Shown: positions 44,222 through 54,376, counted from the first letter of the stretch. The stretch is 64,000 bases of DNA from Bacteroidota bacterium (GCA_023387965.1 JAEWHE010000014.1:248001-312000); one strand, 5' to 3'. The notes: generated from the sequence alone by a model not told the origin. A program made the numbers and translations.

Positions 44222-46519
44222 ATGAAATTCAAAAGTGTACTCTTATTGTCGTTAGCCATTACATTTTCGGCGAATGCACAAAAAAGTAAAAAGAAAGAAC
44301 AAATCAAGCCAAAGGCAGAATTTGTTTCTGAATTAATGTCGAAAATGACGCTCGAAGAAAAAATCGGGCAGTTGAATTTGCCAAGTTCTGGCGATATTAC
44401 AACAGGTCAGGCAAAAAGTTCGAACATCGCCAAAAAAATCGAACAAGGTCAAGTTGGTGGTTTGTTCAACATAAAATCGGTTGCAAAAATCAAGGACGTT
44501 CAAAAAATCGCAGTTGAAAAATCGCGTTTAAAAATTCCATTGATTTTTGGAATGGATGTGATTCACGGTTACGAAACTACTTTCCCAATTCCATTAGGAT
44601 TATCAACTTCTTGGAACATGGAAATCATCAAAAGAAGTGCTCAAATCGCAGCTTCTGAAGCAACTGCTGACGGAATCAACTGGACATTTTCACCCATGTT
44701 AGATATTTCTCGCGATCCTCGTTGGGGCCGTGTTTCAGAAGGAAATGGTGAAGATCCATATTTATCTGGAGAAATTGCAAAAGCAATGGTTCACGGTTAT
44801 CAAGGAATCGATTTGATGGCAAATAATACCATGTTGGCTTGTGTGAAACATTTTGCGCTTTACGGTGCTTCCGAAGCGGGACGTGATTACAACACCGTGG
44901 ACATGAGCAAAATAAGAATGTACAACGAATTTCTTCCGCCGTACAAGGCTGCGATTGAAGCTGGAGCGGGAAGTGTCATGGCATCTTTCAACGAAATCGA
45001 CGGAATTCCTGCAACCGGAAACAAATGGTTATTGACAGATTTACTTCGTGATCAATGGAAATTTGACGGCTTCGTGGTAACTGATTATACAGGAATTCCT
45101 GAAATGATTGCTCACGGAATGGGCGATTTACAAACCGTTTCGGCTTTAGCCTTGAAAGCTGGAGTTCACATGGATATGGTTGGAGATGGATTTCTAACTA
45201 CTTTGAAAAAATCTTTGGAAGAGGGAAAAGTGACATTGGCAGAAATTGACAATGCTACTCGCCTGATTTTAAATGCAAAATACGATTTGGGTCTTTTCCA
45301 CGATCCATACAAATATTGCGATGAAAAACGTGCTAAAACTGAAATTTACAGCGACAATTTCCGTAAAGAAGCACGTGCGATTGCAGCAGAATCAATGGTT
45401 TTGATGAAAAACGACAACCAATTGCTTCCGTTAAAAAAATCAGGAACTGTTACCTTAATCGGTCCGTTAGCTGATGCTGGAAACAACATGGCTGGAACTT
45501 GGAGTGTGGCAACAAACCAAACCAGAACAAAATCGTTCAAGGATGCAATGACAGAAGTTTTGGGCAAAAATGTAAATGTTTTGTATGCCAAAGGTTCTAA
45601 CTTAGATTATGATGAGGAGTTTCAAAAAAACGCTACAATGTTTGGAAAAGACATCGCTCGCGACACCAGAAATCCACAGGAAATTATTGCTGAAGCGGTT
45701 GCCGTTGCTCAAAAATCAGATGTGATTATTGCAGCAATTGGTGAATCTGCAGAAATGAGTGGCGAAAGTAGCAGCCGTACCAATCTTGAAATTCCGCAAG
45801 CGCAAAGAGATTTGTTGGATGCGTTACACAAAACGGGAAAACCGGTTGTTGTGGTGCTTTTCACAGGCCGTCCGTTAGTTTTAACTGATGATATGGCTAA
45901 AGCCAATGCTATGCTAAACGTTTGGTTTCCGGGAAGTGAAGCGGGATATTCTATCACAGATGTGCTTTTTGGCGATGTTAATCCATCGGCAAAATTGTCG
46001 GCGACTTTTCCAAGAAGCGTAGGGCAAGTGCCAATTTTTTACAACCACAAAAACACAGGTCGTCCAATTTCTAACAACGAAGGAAAGTTTGAAAAATTTC
46101 GTTCCAATTATATCGACGAAAGAAACGAGCCGTTGTTTCCATTCGGATTTGGTTTAAGTTATACAAAATTTGATTACAGCAACATTCGTCTTTCTTCCGA
46201 AAAAATGACGGAAAGCCAGAAAATCACGGTTTCTGTTGATGTGAAAAATAGCGGAAATTTTGATGGAAAGGAAGTGGTTCAGTTATACATCCGCGACTTG
46301 GTTGGTTCGGTTACACGACCAGTTAAGGAGTTGAAGGATTTCAAAAAAATCGATTTCAAAAAAGGCGAAACCAAAACGGTTACCTTCGAAATTGACGTAG
46401 AAGATTTAAAATTCTATAATTCCGATTTAGATTTTGTCGCAGAACCTGGAACTTTCCAAGTGTTCGTCGGAACAAATTCTGATGAAGTGCTAAACAAAGA
46501 GTTTGAGTTAGTTAAATAA
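44222..46519 (+). CDS. Exported GH3 beta-glucosidase
   Basis: 765 residues with a signal peptide (FKSVLLLSLAITFSANAQ). Full-length BglX-type enzyme: N-terminal TIM-like domain (GMDVIHGYETTFPIP, CVKHFALYG), nucleophile Asp288 in FDGFVVTDYTGIPEM, the second alpha/beta domain, then a C-terminal FN3-like domain (VQLYIRDLVGSVTRPVKELK). Releases glucose from the non-reducing end of beta-glucosides in the periplasm. Adjacent to the GH144-like gene, as in the Bacteroides beta-1,2-glucan pairing I recall. A terminator-like hairpin follows 22 bases after the stop. Confidence 0.93.
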   Translation: MKFKSVLLLSLAITFSANAQKSKKKEQIKPKAEFVSELMSKMTLEEKIGQLNLPSSGDITTGQAKSSNIAKKIEQGQVGGLFNIKSVAKIKDVQKIAVEKSRLKIPLIFGMDVIHGYETTFPIPLGLSTSWNMEIIKRSAQIAASEATADGINWTFSPMLDISRDPRWGRVSEGNGEDPYLSGEIAKAMVHGYQGIDLMANNTMLACVKHFALYGASEAGRDYNTVDMSKIRMYNEFLPPYKAAIEAGAGSVMASFNEIDGIPATGNKWLLTDLLRDQWKFDGFVVTDYTGIPEMIAHGMGDLQTVSALALKAGVHMDMVGDGFLTTLKKSLEEGKVTLAEIDNATRLILNAKYDLGLFHDPYKYCDEKRAKTEIYSDNFRKEARAIAAESMVLMKNDNQLLPLKKSGTVTLIGPLADAGNNMAGTWSVATNQTRTKSFKDAMTEVLGKNVNVLYAKGSNLDYDEEFQKNATMFGKDIARDTRNPQEIIAEAVAVAQKSDVIIAAIGESAEMSGESSSRTNLEIPQAQRDLLDALHKTGKPVVVVLFTGRPLVLTDDMAKANAMLNVWFPGSEAGYSITDVLFGDVNPSAKLSATFPRSVGQVPIFYNHKNTGRPISNNEGKFEKFRSNYIDERNEPLFPFGFGLSYTKFDYSNIRLSSEKMTESQKITVSVDVKNSGNFDGKEVVQLYIRDLVGSVTRPVKELKDFKKIDFKKGETKTVTFEIDVEDLKFYNSDLDFVAEPGTFQVFVGTNSDEVLNKEFELVK

Positions 46520-46540
46520 TTATTTCATGTTTGTTTGAAG

Positions 46541-46574
46541 AAACCCTTTAGCGAGATTGTTAAAGGGTTTTTTC
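46541..46574 (+). terminator. Terminator inside the polysaccharide locus
   Basis: AAACCCTTTA / TAAAGGGTTT stem with a 10-base loop and a T-run, between the GH3 and GH97 genes. It would reduce transcription of the GH97, GH43 and MFS genes relative to susCD. Confidence 0.8.
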
Positions 46575-46586
46575 TAATTTTTTAAG

Positions 46587-48674
46587 ATGATGAAAAAAAG
46601 TATCTTGTTATTTTGTCTGGGAATTTTTTATGCCAATGCCCAGCAAGTAAAATCTCCATCAGGAGAAATTTCGGTAAATTTTCAATTGGATAACTCCGGA
46701 AAACCTACTTACAATGTTCAATACAAAAACAAAACTGTGGTGGAAAGAAGCGGTTTGGGAATTGTTTTAAAAGATTCCGAACCTTTGAACGCTGGATTTT
46801 CTGTCGAAAATTCTTCAACAAAAACCATCAACGAAACTTGGCAACCGGTTTTAGGCGAACAAGCCAACATCAAAAATCATTGCAACGAAATGGTTTTTAA
46901 TTTGGTTCAGAAAAATTCTTCGAGAAAAATCAATATAATTTTCAGGGTTTTTGACGAAGGCGTGGCGTTTCGTTACGAATTTCCGCAACAACCCAACTTG
47001 AATTATTTCATAATTAAAGACGAAGAAACGCAGTTCAACTTAACAGGAAACCACAAAACATTTTGGATTCCAGGTGATTTCGACAGTCAGGAATACAATT
47101 TTAACGAAACAAAAATTTCGGAAATCGATAACGATAAGTTGAATCTCAACAACGGAATTTCGGTAAAATCGCTTGCGGGAAAACACGTAGTTCAATCGCC
47201 ATTGATGATGAAAACCGCCGATAATTTATATCTGAACATTTTTGAAGCCGCAGTTGTCAATTATCCAGTAATGCATTTGGATGTTTCGGTAAAAGATTTT
47301 AAAATGAAATCCCGGCTGGTTCCAAACGCAATTGGCGACATGGCCTATCTTCAAGCTCCAGCAGTTTCGCCGTGGAGAACAATTATGGTTAGTGATGATG
47401 CCAGAAAAATTGTATCGTCAAAAATGGTTTTAAACCTAAACGAACCTTCGAAAATCAAAGACGTTTCTTGGATCAAACCGATGAAATACGTGGGAGTTTG
47501 GTGGGAAATGCATGCTCAAATTTCGAGTTGGGATTATAGTGGAACGCAAGACGCTTCACAAAAAAATACTGGTAAAAAACCGCATGGAGCTACAACCGAA
47601 AACACAAAACGCTACATTGATTTTGCTGCAAAATATGGATTTGACGGTGTTTTGGTAGAAGGCTGGAATGTAGGTTGGGAAGATTGGTTCGGAAACTGGA
47701 AGGAAGATGTTTTCGATTTCGAAACGCCTTATCCGGATTTCGATATTGAAGAAATCAGCCGTTACGCAAAATCAAAAAATGTAAAAATGATTATGCACAA
47801 CGAAACGTCGGGTTCAGTTTCCAACTACGAAAGAAGATTGGATCGTGCCTTGAATGTGATGCAGAAATACAGTTATCCGGCTGTAAAAACGGGTTATGTT
47901 GGAAAAATTATTCCGAGAGGAGAATTTCATGATGGTCAAGCGATGGTCAACCACTTTAATTTCGTGCCACAACGTGCCGCAGAATATAAGGTGATGGTCA
48001 ATTCACACGAATCTTCACGTCCAACTGGAGTTCACAGAACTTGGCCAAATTACATCGCAGCCGAAGCCGCTCGAGGAAATGAATTCAACGGTTGGAGCGA
48101 CGGAAATCCTCCAGCTCACGAAACTATTTTGCCATTTACAAGATTGCTTGGTGGTCCGATGGATTACACTCCGGGAATTTTCGAAATTAAAATGAACGTG
48201 TACAATCCGGAGAAAACCGAGCAAGTTCATACCACTTTGGCGAAACAGTTGGCGCTTTACGTAACGCTTTATTCGCCTTTGCAAATGGCTGCCGATTTAC
48301 CGCAGAATTACGAAAAATATTTGGATGCATTTCAGTTTATTCGTGACGTCGCCTTGGATTGGGACGAGAGTTTGTACCTCGAAGCAGAACCTGGCGATTA
48401 TTTAACGGTTGCCCGAAAAGAAAAAGGAAAAGAGAATTGGTTTGTTGGCGCAATCACAGATGAAAATCCGAGAAACAGTGCAATTTCCTTGAACTTTTTA
48501 ACTCCCGGAAAAAAATACAAAGCGGTAATTTATCAGGATGGAAAAAATGCGCATTGGCAAAATGATCCGATTAATTACGAAATAAAAACGATGGAAGTAA
48601 CTTCTAAAACCAAACTGAAATTGAACTTGGCGGCAGGTGGAGGAACGGCAATTAGCATCATTTCAGTAAAATAA
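46587..48674 (+). CDS. GH97 inverting alpha-glucosidase (SusB type)
   Basis: 695 residues, signal peptide (KKSILLFCLGIFYANA). Complete GH97: N-terminal beta-sandwich (PSGEISVNFQLD, RFEFPQ-like region) and TIM barrel. Glutamates in HNETSG (E406), NSHESS (E475) and RGNEF (E499) are spaced 69 and 24 residues apart, the same as Glu439, Glu508 and Glu532 of SusB from memory. KTGYVG has Gly436 where retaining GH97s carry an Asp nucleophile. This fits the inverting alpha-glucosidase subgroup. Starts 67 bases after GH3, behind the hairpin; the GH43 gene starts six bases after its stop. Confidence 0.92.
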   Translation: MMKKSILLFCLGIFYANAQQVKSPSGEISVNFQLDNSGKPTYNVQYKNKTVVERSGLGIVLKDSEPLNAGFSVENSSTKTINETWQPVLGEQANIKNHCNEMVFNLVQKNSSRKINIIFRVFDEGVAFRYEFPQQPNLNYFIIKDEETQFNLTGNHKTFWIPGDFDSQEYNFNETKISEIDNDKLNLNNGISVKSLAGKHVVQSPLMMKTADNLYLNIFEAAVVNYPVMHLDVSVKDFKMKSRLVPNAIGDMAYLQAPAVSPWRTIMVSDDARKIVSSKMVLNLNEPSKIKDVSWIKPMKYVGVWWEMHAQISSWDYSGTQDASQKNTGKKPHGATTENTKRYIDFAAKYGFDGVLVEGWNVGWEDWFGNWKEDVFDFETPYPDFDIEEISRYAKSKNVKMIMHNETSGSVSNYERRLDRALNVMQKYSYPAVKTGYVGKIIPRGEFHDGQAMVNHFNFVPQRAAEYKVMVNSHESSRPTGVHRTWPNYIAAEAARGNEFNGWSDGNPPAHETILPFTRLLGGPMDYTPGIFEIKMNVYNPEKTEQVHTTLAKQLALYVTLYSPLQMAADLPQNYEKYLDAFQFIRDVALDWDESLYLEAEPGDYLTVARKEKGKENWFVGAITDENPRNSAISLNFLTPGKKYKAVIYQDGKNAHWQNDPINYEIKTMEVTSKTKLKLNLAAGGGTAISIISVK

Positions 48675-48680
48675 TTTAAG

Positions 48681-50471
48681 ATGAATTTTTTCAAAAATAA
48701 ATTTAAACAGATCGCAATTGGAACTTTTGTTGTCGCCACTTTTTTTTCTTCGGAAGAAATAATCGCACAGCAAAAAACCTTCTGCAACCCGATAAATGTG
48801 GATTATGGTTACACGCCAATTCCCAATTTTGCCGAAAACGGAAAACACCGTGCCACGGCGGATCCCGTGATTGTGACATTCAAAGGAAAATATTTTCTTT
48901 TTTCGACCAATCAGTGGGGATATTGGTGGAGTGATGATATGTTGAATTGGAAATTCGTTTCGAGAAAATTTTTGCTTCCGCAACACAAAGTGTACGATGA
49001 ACTTTGCGCTCCAGCGGTTTGGGTAATGAAAGACGAAATGTACGTCATCGGTTCAACTCACGGACCAACTTTCCCTATTTGGAAAAGCAAAAATCCGACA
49101 ATTGACGACTGGGAAATTGCAGTCGATTCCTTAAAAGTTGGCGCTTGGGATCCGGCATTTTTATACGATGAAGAAAAGGATAAATTATTTTTGTATTGGA
49201 ATTCGAGCAACAAATTTCCGTTGCTTGGAACTGAAATCAATACCAAAACCTTGCAATCTGACGGTTACGTGAAGCCGTTGATGACACTTGAACCGGAAGA
49301 TCACGGTTGGGAACGTTTTGGCGAATACAATGATAATGTGTTTCTTCAACCGTTTATGGAAGGTGCGTGGGTTACCAAATATAAGGACAAATATTATTTG
49401 CAATATGGAGCTCCCGCAACGGAATTTAGCGGTTATGCAGATGGAGTTTACGTAAGCAAAGATCCTTTGGAAGGTTTTGCGTATCAATCGCACAATCCGT
49501 TTTCCTACAAACCGGGAGGTTTTGCCAGAGGTGCAGGTCACGGAGCGACTTACCAGGATAATTTCGGAAATTGGTGGCACGTTTCGACCATTATTTTAGG
49601 CGTAAAAAATAATTTTGAACGACGTCTGGGAATTTGGCCAGCTGGTTTTGACAAAGACGATGTGATGTATTGCAACACCGCTTATGGCGATTATCCAACA
49701 TTTCTTCCACAAAAAAATGCCGATCATATTAAAGGATTATTTTCGGGTTGGATGTTGCTGAATTACAACAAACCGGTTCAGGTTTCTTCAACTTTAGGAG
49801 GTTATCACGCGAATTACGCAGTTGATGAAGATATGAAAACGTATTGGTCGGCAAAATCTGGAGAGAAAGGCGAGTGGTTTCAAACAGATTTAGGCGAAGT
49901 TTCTACGGTAAATGCCATTCAGGTGAATTATGCCGATCAAGATGTTGCCGATGATTTTCTCGGAAAAAAACAGGGAACGTTTCATCAGTATAAAATTTTG
50001 ATGTCGAATGATGGCAAAAAATGGACAACTTTGGTTGACAAAAGCCAGAACAAAACCGACGTTCCACACGATTACATCGAACTTGAAAAACCAGCAAAAG
50101 CCAGATATCTTCGTTTGGAAAATATTAAAATGCCAACTGGAAAATTTGCGCTTTCGGGACTTCGAGTGTTTGGAAAAGGTTCGGGGCAAACTCCAGGCGA
50201 AGTGGAAAAATTCATCGTCTTAAGAGCCGATCCGAAAAAATTTGGCGAGAGAAGAAGCGCTTGGCTCAAATGGAAACAAAACGAGAAAGCCGACGGTTAC
50301 GTAATTTATTTTGGAAAGTCTCCAGACAAATTATACGGAAGCATCATGGTTTACGGCAAAAACGAATATTTCATGACCGCATTGGACAGAACCGACGAAT
50401 ATTATTTTCAGATTGAAGCCTTCAACAACAACGGAATTGGCCCAAAATCTGAAACGAAAAAAGTCAACTAA
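48681..50471 (+). CDS. GH43-like glycosidase with discoidin and FN3-like domains
   Basis: 596 residues. N-terminal export signal (about 1-32, ATFFSSEEIIAQ), then a five-bladed propeller of GH43 type: ATADPVIVTFKGKYFLFS (catalytic base Asp), GAWDPAFLYDEEKDKLFLYW (pKa-modulating Asp) and VSTIILGVKNNFERRLGIWP. A F5/8 type C domain (about 370-500) and a C-terminal FN3-like unit (about 505-596) follow. GH43 normally attacks arabinose, xylose or galactose linkages, odd beside glucose-releasing enzymes. Which residue acts as acid is not clear by eye. It is six bases after GH97. Confidence 0.8.
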   Translation: MNFFKNKFKQIAIGTFVVATFFSSEEIIAQQKTFCNPINVDYGYTPIPNFAENGKHRATADPVIVTFKGKYFLFSTNQWGYWWSDDMLNWKFVSRKFLLPQHKVYDELCAPAVWVMKDEMYVIGSTHGPTFPIWKSKNPTIDDWEIAVDSLKVGAWDPAFLYDEEKDKLFLYWNSSNKFPLLGTEINTKTLQSDGYVKPLMTLEPEDHGWERFGEYNDNVFLQPFMEGAWVTKYKDKYYLQYGAPATEFSGYADGVYVSKDPLEGFAYQSHNPFSYKPGGFARGAGHGATYQDNFGNWWHVSTIILGVKNNFERRLGIWPAGFDKDDVMYCNTAYGDYPTFLPQKNADHIKGLFSGWMLLNYNKPVQVSSTLGGYHANYAVDEDMKTYWSAKSGEKGEWFQTDLGEVSTVNAIQVNYADQDVADDFLGKKQGTFHQYKILMSNDGKKWTTLVDKSQNKTDVPHDYIELEKPAKARYLRLENIKMPTGKFALSGLRVFGKGSGQTPGEVEKFIVLRADPKKFGERRSAWLKWKQNEKADGYVIYFGKSPDKLYGSIMVYGKNEYFMTALDRTDEYYFQIEAFNNNGIGPKSETKKVN

Positions 50472-50601
50472 TCCGTTGAAAAAATATTCTTACAAGTCGT
50501 ATTTTAGCGAAGTATTGATGTATATTTAGCACTTGCAAATTTTCTTTTGAAAATAAAAAGCAACCCATTTTTATAAATTTTAAATTTTAACAGAGACAAA
50601 C

Positions 50602-52266
50602 ATGGCCTCTCAACAATCAAACTCAAACAATTCAGCACTTTACACCCTTACCACCGTATTTTTCTTCTGGGGTTTCATTGGTGCTTCAAATGGAGTATTC
50701 ATTCCATTTTGTAAAGCAAAATTTGGTTTAGATCAATTTCAAAGTCAGCTAATTGACTTCGCATTTTACGGTGCTTATTATTTAGGTGCGCTTTTGCTTT
50801 TTATTTTTAGTGGAATTGCCAAAAAAGATATTTTAAATGCTTGGGGTTTTAAAAAAGGTATCGTTAACGGATTATTGATTAGTGCCGTTGGTGCGGCATT
50901 TATGATTTATGCCGTTACCGTTGGAAGTTATGCTTTAATTCTTGCGGCATTATTTGTGGTGGCGTTAGGATTTTCGCTTCAGCAAACTTCGGCACAACCG
51001 TTTGCTGCTTCACTTGGAGAACCTAAAACAGCTTCACACCGATTAAATTTAACCGGAGGAATCAACTCTTTCGGGACAACCATCGGACCAATTGTCGTTT
51101 CAATTGCTTTATTTGGAGTAGTTTCCGGAGTAAACATTGAAGAATTTGCCCAAAAAGCGGATTCATTGAGCAAAATGGAAATTTTGTATTCTTGTGTTGG
51201 AGCTTTATTTTTAATAGTGGCGGGTTATTTTTATTTTTCAAAAAAATTACCTCACGGAAAAAGCGATTCTCGATTTGAAACCGCTAACAAAGCAACCACT
51301 ACGCTAATCGTAATCACTTTGGCATTAATTGCGATTTTTGCTTACATTTTTTCTCGTTACGAAGATCCGGAATTTATCAGTCGTTTTATTGAAAATAAAG
51401 AAGTAGATTATTTAGGATTAGGCTTGACTATCGCTTCGCTATTAGTGATTGTTGTAGGATTGTTGTACGCAAATTTTGCTGCAAAAAGTAAACCTGAAGG
51501 TTGGGGAGCCATGCAATATCCTCAATTGGTTTTAGGAATGTTAGCGCTTTTTACATACGTTGGAGTGGAAGTTACCATTCAAAGTAATTTAGCCGAATTA
51601 TTAGGAACCGACGCTTTCGGAAACATTGAAGGTTCAGGAATTGCACCATATATTTCAATGTATTGGGGAAGTTTAATGATTGGTCGTTGGGCTGGAGCGA
51701 TTACGGTTTTCAATCCTTCAAACAGCATGCGAAAAATTTTATTAATCGTTGTTCCTTACTTGGCTTATGGCGTGGTTTTGTTGGCAAATTCTATTTCCGG
51801 ACAAGACATCACACCGTTGTATGCTTATGCTGGAGTTGTAGCGTTGCAAATCGCGGGATTCTTTTTAGGTCAAGATAAACCGGCAAAAACGTTGATGATT
51901 TTCGGATTAATGGGAATGATAGCCATGATCATCGGATTGTTTTCAACTGGAACAACCGCAATTTACGCTTTCATGAGTGGAGGATTATTTTGTAGTATCA
52001 TGTGGCCGGCAATTTTCGCTTTGGGAATCACAGGTTTAGGAAAATATACTTCTCAAGGTTCGGCGTTTTTAGTAATGATGATTTTAGGTGGTGGAATTAT
52101 CCCGCCATTACAAGGAAAAATTTCTGACATCATCGGAATTCACGAATCGTATTTCATTCCAGTTCTGTGTTTCGCCTATTTAGGTTTCTACGGATTTATT
52201 GTAAAAGGAATCCTGAAAAAACAAAACATCGATGTTGACGCAATCGAATCTGAAGGCGGACATTAA
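50602..52266 (+). CDS. MFS sugar transporter (FucP/GluP type)
   Basis: 554 residues, 12 or more membrane helices. N-terminal signature TLTTVFFFWGFIGASNGVFIPF (in parts), QSQLIDFAFYGAYYLGAL and LQQTSAQPFAASLGEP match the glucose/galactose and fucose proton symporters. It is about 100 residues longer than FucP. It should carry the monosaccharides freed in the periplasm across the inner membrane. It lies 130 bases after the GH43 gene and ends the locus at a strong terminator. Confidence 0.9.
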   Translation: MASQQSNSNNSALYTLTTVFFFWGFIGASNGVFIPFCKAKFGLDQFQSQLIDFAFYGAYYLGALLLFIFSGIAKKDILNAWGFKKGIVNGLLISAVGAAFMIYAVTVGSYALILAALFVVALGFSLQQTSAQPFAASLGEPKTASHRLNLTGGINSFGTTIGPIVVSIALFGVVSGVNIEEFAQKADSLSKMEILYSCVGALFLIVAGYFYFSKKLPHGKSDSRFETANKATTTLIVITLALIAIFAYIFSRYEDPEFISRFIENKEVDYLGLGLTIASLLVIVVGLLYANFAAKSKPEGWGAMQYPQLVLGMLALFTYVGVEVTIQSNLAELLGTDAFGNIEGSGIAPYISMYWGSLMIGRWAGAITVFNPSNSMRKILLIVVPYLAYGVVLLANSISGQDITPLYAYAGVVALQIAGFFLGQDKPAKTLMIFGLMGMIAMIIGLFSTGTTAIYAFMSGGLFCSIMWPAIFALGITGLGKYTSQGSAFLVMMILGGGIIPPLQGKISDIIGIHESYFIPVLCFAYLGFYGFIVKGILKKQNIDVDAIESEGGH

Positions 52267-52291
52267 TCTGCTAAAGAAAAAATAAAATACC

Positions 52292-52334
52292 AACCGGGAC
52301 AAAAAGTTATCATTACCTTTGTCCCGGTTTTTTT
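52292..52334 (+). terminator. Strong terminator ending the locus
   Basis: AACCGGGACAAA / TTTGTCCCGGTT stem, 14-base loop, T-run of six or more after it. Confidence 0.92.
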
Positions 52335-52341
52335 ATTGGTT

Positions 52342-53244
52342 ATGAAATTTTCAAAATACTACCTTTCGGCGATTACAGCCTATTTAATCTGGGGATTTTT
52401 TAGTCTTGGATTAAAACCTTTAGCCAATTTTGCATCGCTCGATATTTTATTTTACCGAGTTTTTCTCTGCGTAATTTTAATGGTTGCAATTAATGTTTTT
52501 TTCCGAAAAAAAGTAATCAAAGAAACTTACAGCGAATTCAAATCGTTAGAGAAAAAAGAAAAAAACTCCATTATTTTCCTCATCATTTCTGGAACGTTTT
52601 TACTAACAGCCAATTGGTTTTTTTTCATTTACGTGATGAACCACATTAACGTCAAAGCTGCCGGATTTGCCTATTTGGTTTGCCCAATTTTAACCGCTGT
52701 TTTTGCTTCCATTATTTTAAAAGAAAAATTATCTGCGTTACAAAAAATTGCCGTTGCGATTAGTTTTTTTAGTTGTATGATGTTGGCAATGAGTCATTTG
52801 AAAGATGTTATTTACAGTTTAATTGTAGGAGCTACTTATGCTTTGTATTTGGTAAGCCAAAGAAAAAATACCCGAATCGATAAGTTCTTAATGCTTGGCA
52901 TTCAGTTGTTTGGAATGGCCTGTATCTTGTTGCCGTTTTACCCAATTTACAGCCAACCTTTTCCTACAGAAACTAATTTTTTTATTTTTATTCCAATTAT
53001 TTCCGTGCTCTTTACAATTATCCCAATGTATTTGAGTCTGTACGCTTTAAAAGGTGTTAACTCGTCCACAGTGGGAATTTTAATTTACATCAATCCGATC
53101 ATTAATTTTTTTCTGGCGGTATTTTTGTTCCACGAAAAAATCTCCGAAACGCAAATCATCGCTTACACTTTAATCATGATTGCCGTTGCCATTTTTAATT
53201 ATTCGGTCTTCGCCAAAAGAAAAACCGTGGCGCTAAAAATGTAA
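52342..53244 (+). CDS. EamA-family transporter, RarD-like
   Basis: 300 residues from ATG 52342 (a TTG at 52336 is in the terminator's tail). Ten membrane helices in two EamA halves; N-terminus YYLSAITAYLIWGFFSLGLKPL and LDILFYRVFLCVILM match RarD-like drug/metabolite transporters. Probably an inner-membrane exporter of unknown substrate. The cysteine desulfurase starts six bases after the stop, so they may share a transcript. Confidence 0.82.
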   Translation: MKFSKYYLSAITAYLIWGFFSLGLKPLANFASLDILFYRVFLCVILMVAINVFFRKKVIKETYSEFKSLEKKEKNSIIFLIISGTFLLTANWFFFIYVMNHINVKAAGFAYLVCPILTAVFASIILKEKLSALQKIAVAISFFSCMMLAMSHLKDVIYSLIVGATYALYLVSQRKNTRIDKFLMLGIQLFGMACILLPFYPIYSQPFPTETNFFIFIPIISVLFTIIPMYLSLYALKGVNSSTVGILIYINPIINFFLAVFLFHEKISETQIIAYTLIMIAVAIFNYSVFAKRKTVALKM

Positions 53245-53250
53245 TTTTTT

Positions 53251-54375
53251 ATGAAGAAAATTTATTTTGATAACGCTTCAACCACAGCAATTCTTCCTGA
53301 AGTTATTGCCGAAATGACGCGTTCGTTGCAAGAAGATTTTGGCAATCCATCTTCGACACATAGTTTTGGCAGAAGTTCTAAAACTGCAATTGAAACCGCA
53401 CGAAAAAATATTGCGAAGCAAATCAATGCAACCGCCCAAGAAATTATTTTTACTTCAGGCGGAACCGAAGCGAACAACTTGGTTTTGCGTTCGGCAGTGG
53501 AAAATTTAGGAATTCAGCGAATTATAACCAGCAAAATTGAACATCACGCAGTTTTACATACCGTTGAAGCGCTTCAAAAAACGAATGTTTTTAGAATAGA
53601 TTTTGTAGAATTAGAAGCCAACGGAAACATTTCCTTGCCACATTTGGAAAAATTATTAGAAGAAAAAATTCCTACGTTGGTTTCGCTTATGCACGTGAAT
53701 AACGAAACGGGAAATATTTTAGACATAAAAAAAGTTGCTCAAATTTGCCATCAAAATCAAGCGCTTTTCCACTCAGATACGGTGCAATCTATGGGGAAAA
53801 CGGAGCTTGATTTACAAGAAATCCCAGTTGATTTTATCGTGGCTTCGGCTCATAAATTTCATGGGCCAAAAGGTGTTGGGTTTTTATTTGTGAGAAAAAA
53901 TACTGGTTTGCAACCTATTATTTTTGGTGGCGAACAAGAAAAAGGACTTCGTGCCGGAACCGAATCTGTTCATAATATTGTGGGAATGGCGAAGGCTTTT
54001 GAACTTTCTTATGAAAATTTAGAGGTTGATAGACATCACATTTCAGAATTAAAAAATTATTTCATAAAACAATTAGAATCAAATTTTCCTGAGTTTAAAA
54101 TTAATGGAAATCAAGACGGGTTTTATAATATTGTGAATGTTCTGTTGCCTTTTTCAGAAGACAAAACATCTATGATTTTGTTTAATTTAGATATGAAAGG
54201 AATTGCGGTTTCTCGTGGAAGTGCTTGCCAATCCGGAAGTATCAAACCTTCACACGTATTGCAAGAAATTTTATCTGAAGATGATATCAGAAAACCAAGC
54301 TTGCGTATTTCGTTCAGCCATTTCAATTCACAAGAAGACGTGGATATTTTGATTGAGGCGTTGAAGGGGATTTAA
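53251..54375 (+). CDS. Cysteine desulfurase (NifS/IscS-like)
   Basis: 374 residues, PLP enzyme that takes sulfur from cysteine for iron-sulfur cluster or tRNA thiolation work. FDNASTTAILPEVI at the N-terminus, TSGGTEANN, KIEHHAVLHT, HSDTVQSMGK, PLP lysine in SAHKFHGPKGVGF, and the persulfide cysteine loop SRGSACQSGS. Complete. No IscU, IscA or SufE gene is adjacent, so its sulfur acceptor is not told by context. A REP-like element starts right after the stop. Confidence 0.92.
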   Translation: MKKIYFDNASTTAILPEVIAEMTRSLQEDFGNPSSTHSFGRSSKTAIETARKNIAKQINATAQEIIFTSGGTEANNLVLRSAVENLGIQRIITSKIEHHAVLHTVEALQKTNVFRIDFVELEANGNISLPHLEKLLEEKIPTLVSLMHVNNETGNILDIKKVAQICHQNQALFHSDTVQSMGKTELDLQEIPVDFIVASAHKFHGPKGVGFLFVRKNTGLQPIIFGGEQEKGLRAGTESVHNIVGMAKAFELSYENLEVDRHHISELKNYFIKQLESNFPEFKINGNQDGFYNIVNVLLPFSEDKTSMILFNLDMKGIAVSRGSACQSGSIKPSHVLQEILSEDDIRKPSLRISFSHFNSQEDVDILIEALKGI

Positions 54376-54376
54376 A

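Noticed and set aside
34577..52334. Classification of the locus as a starch utilisation system
   Set aside because: The GH97 is SusB-like, but there is no GH13 amylase, and the GH144, GH3 and GH43 enzymes do not fit starch.
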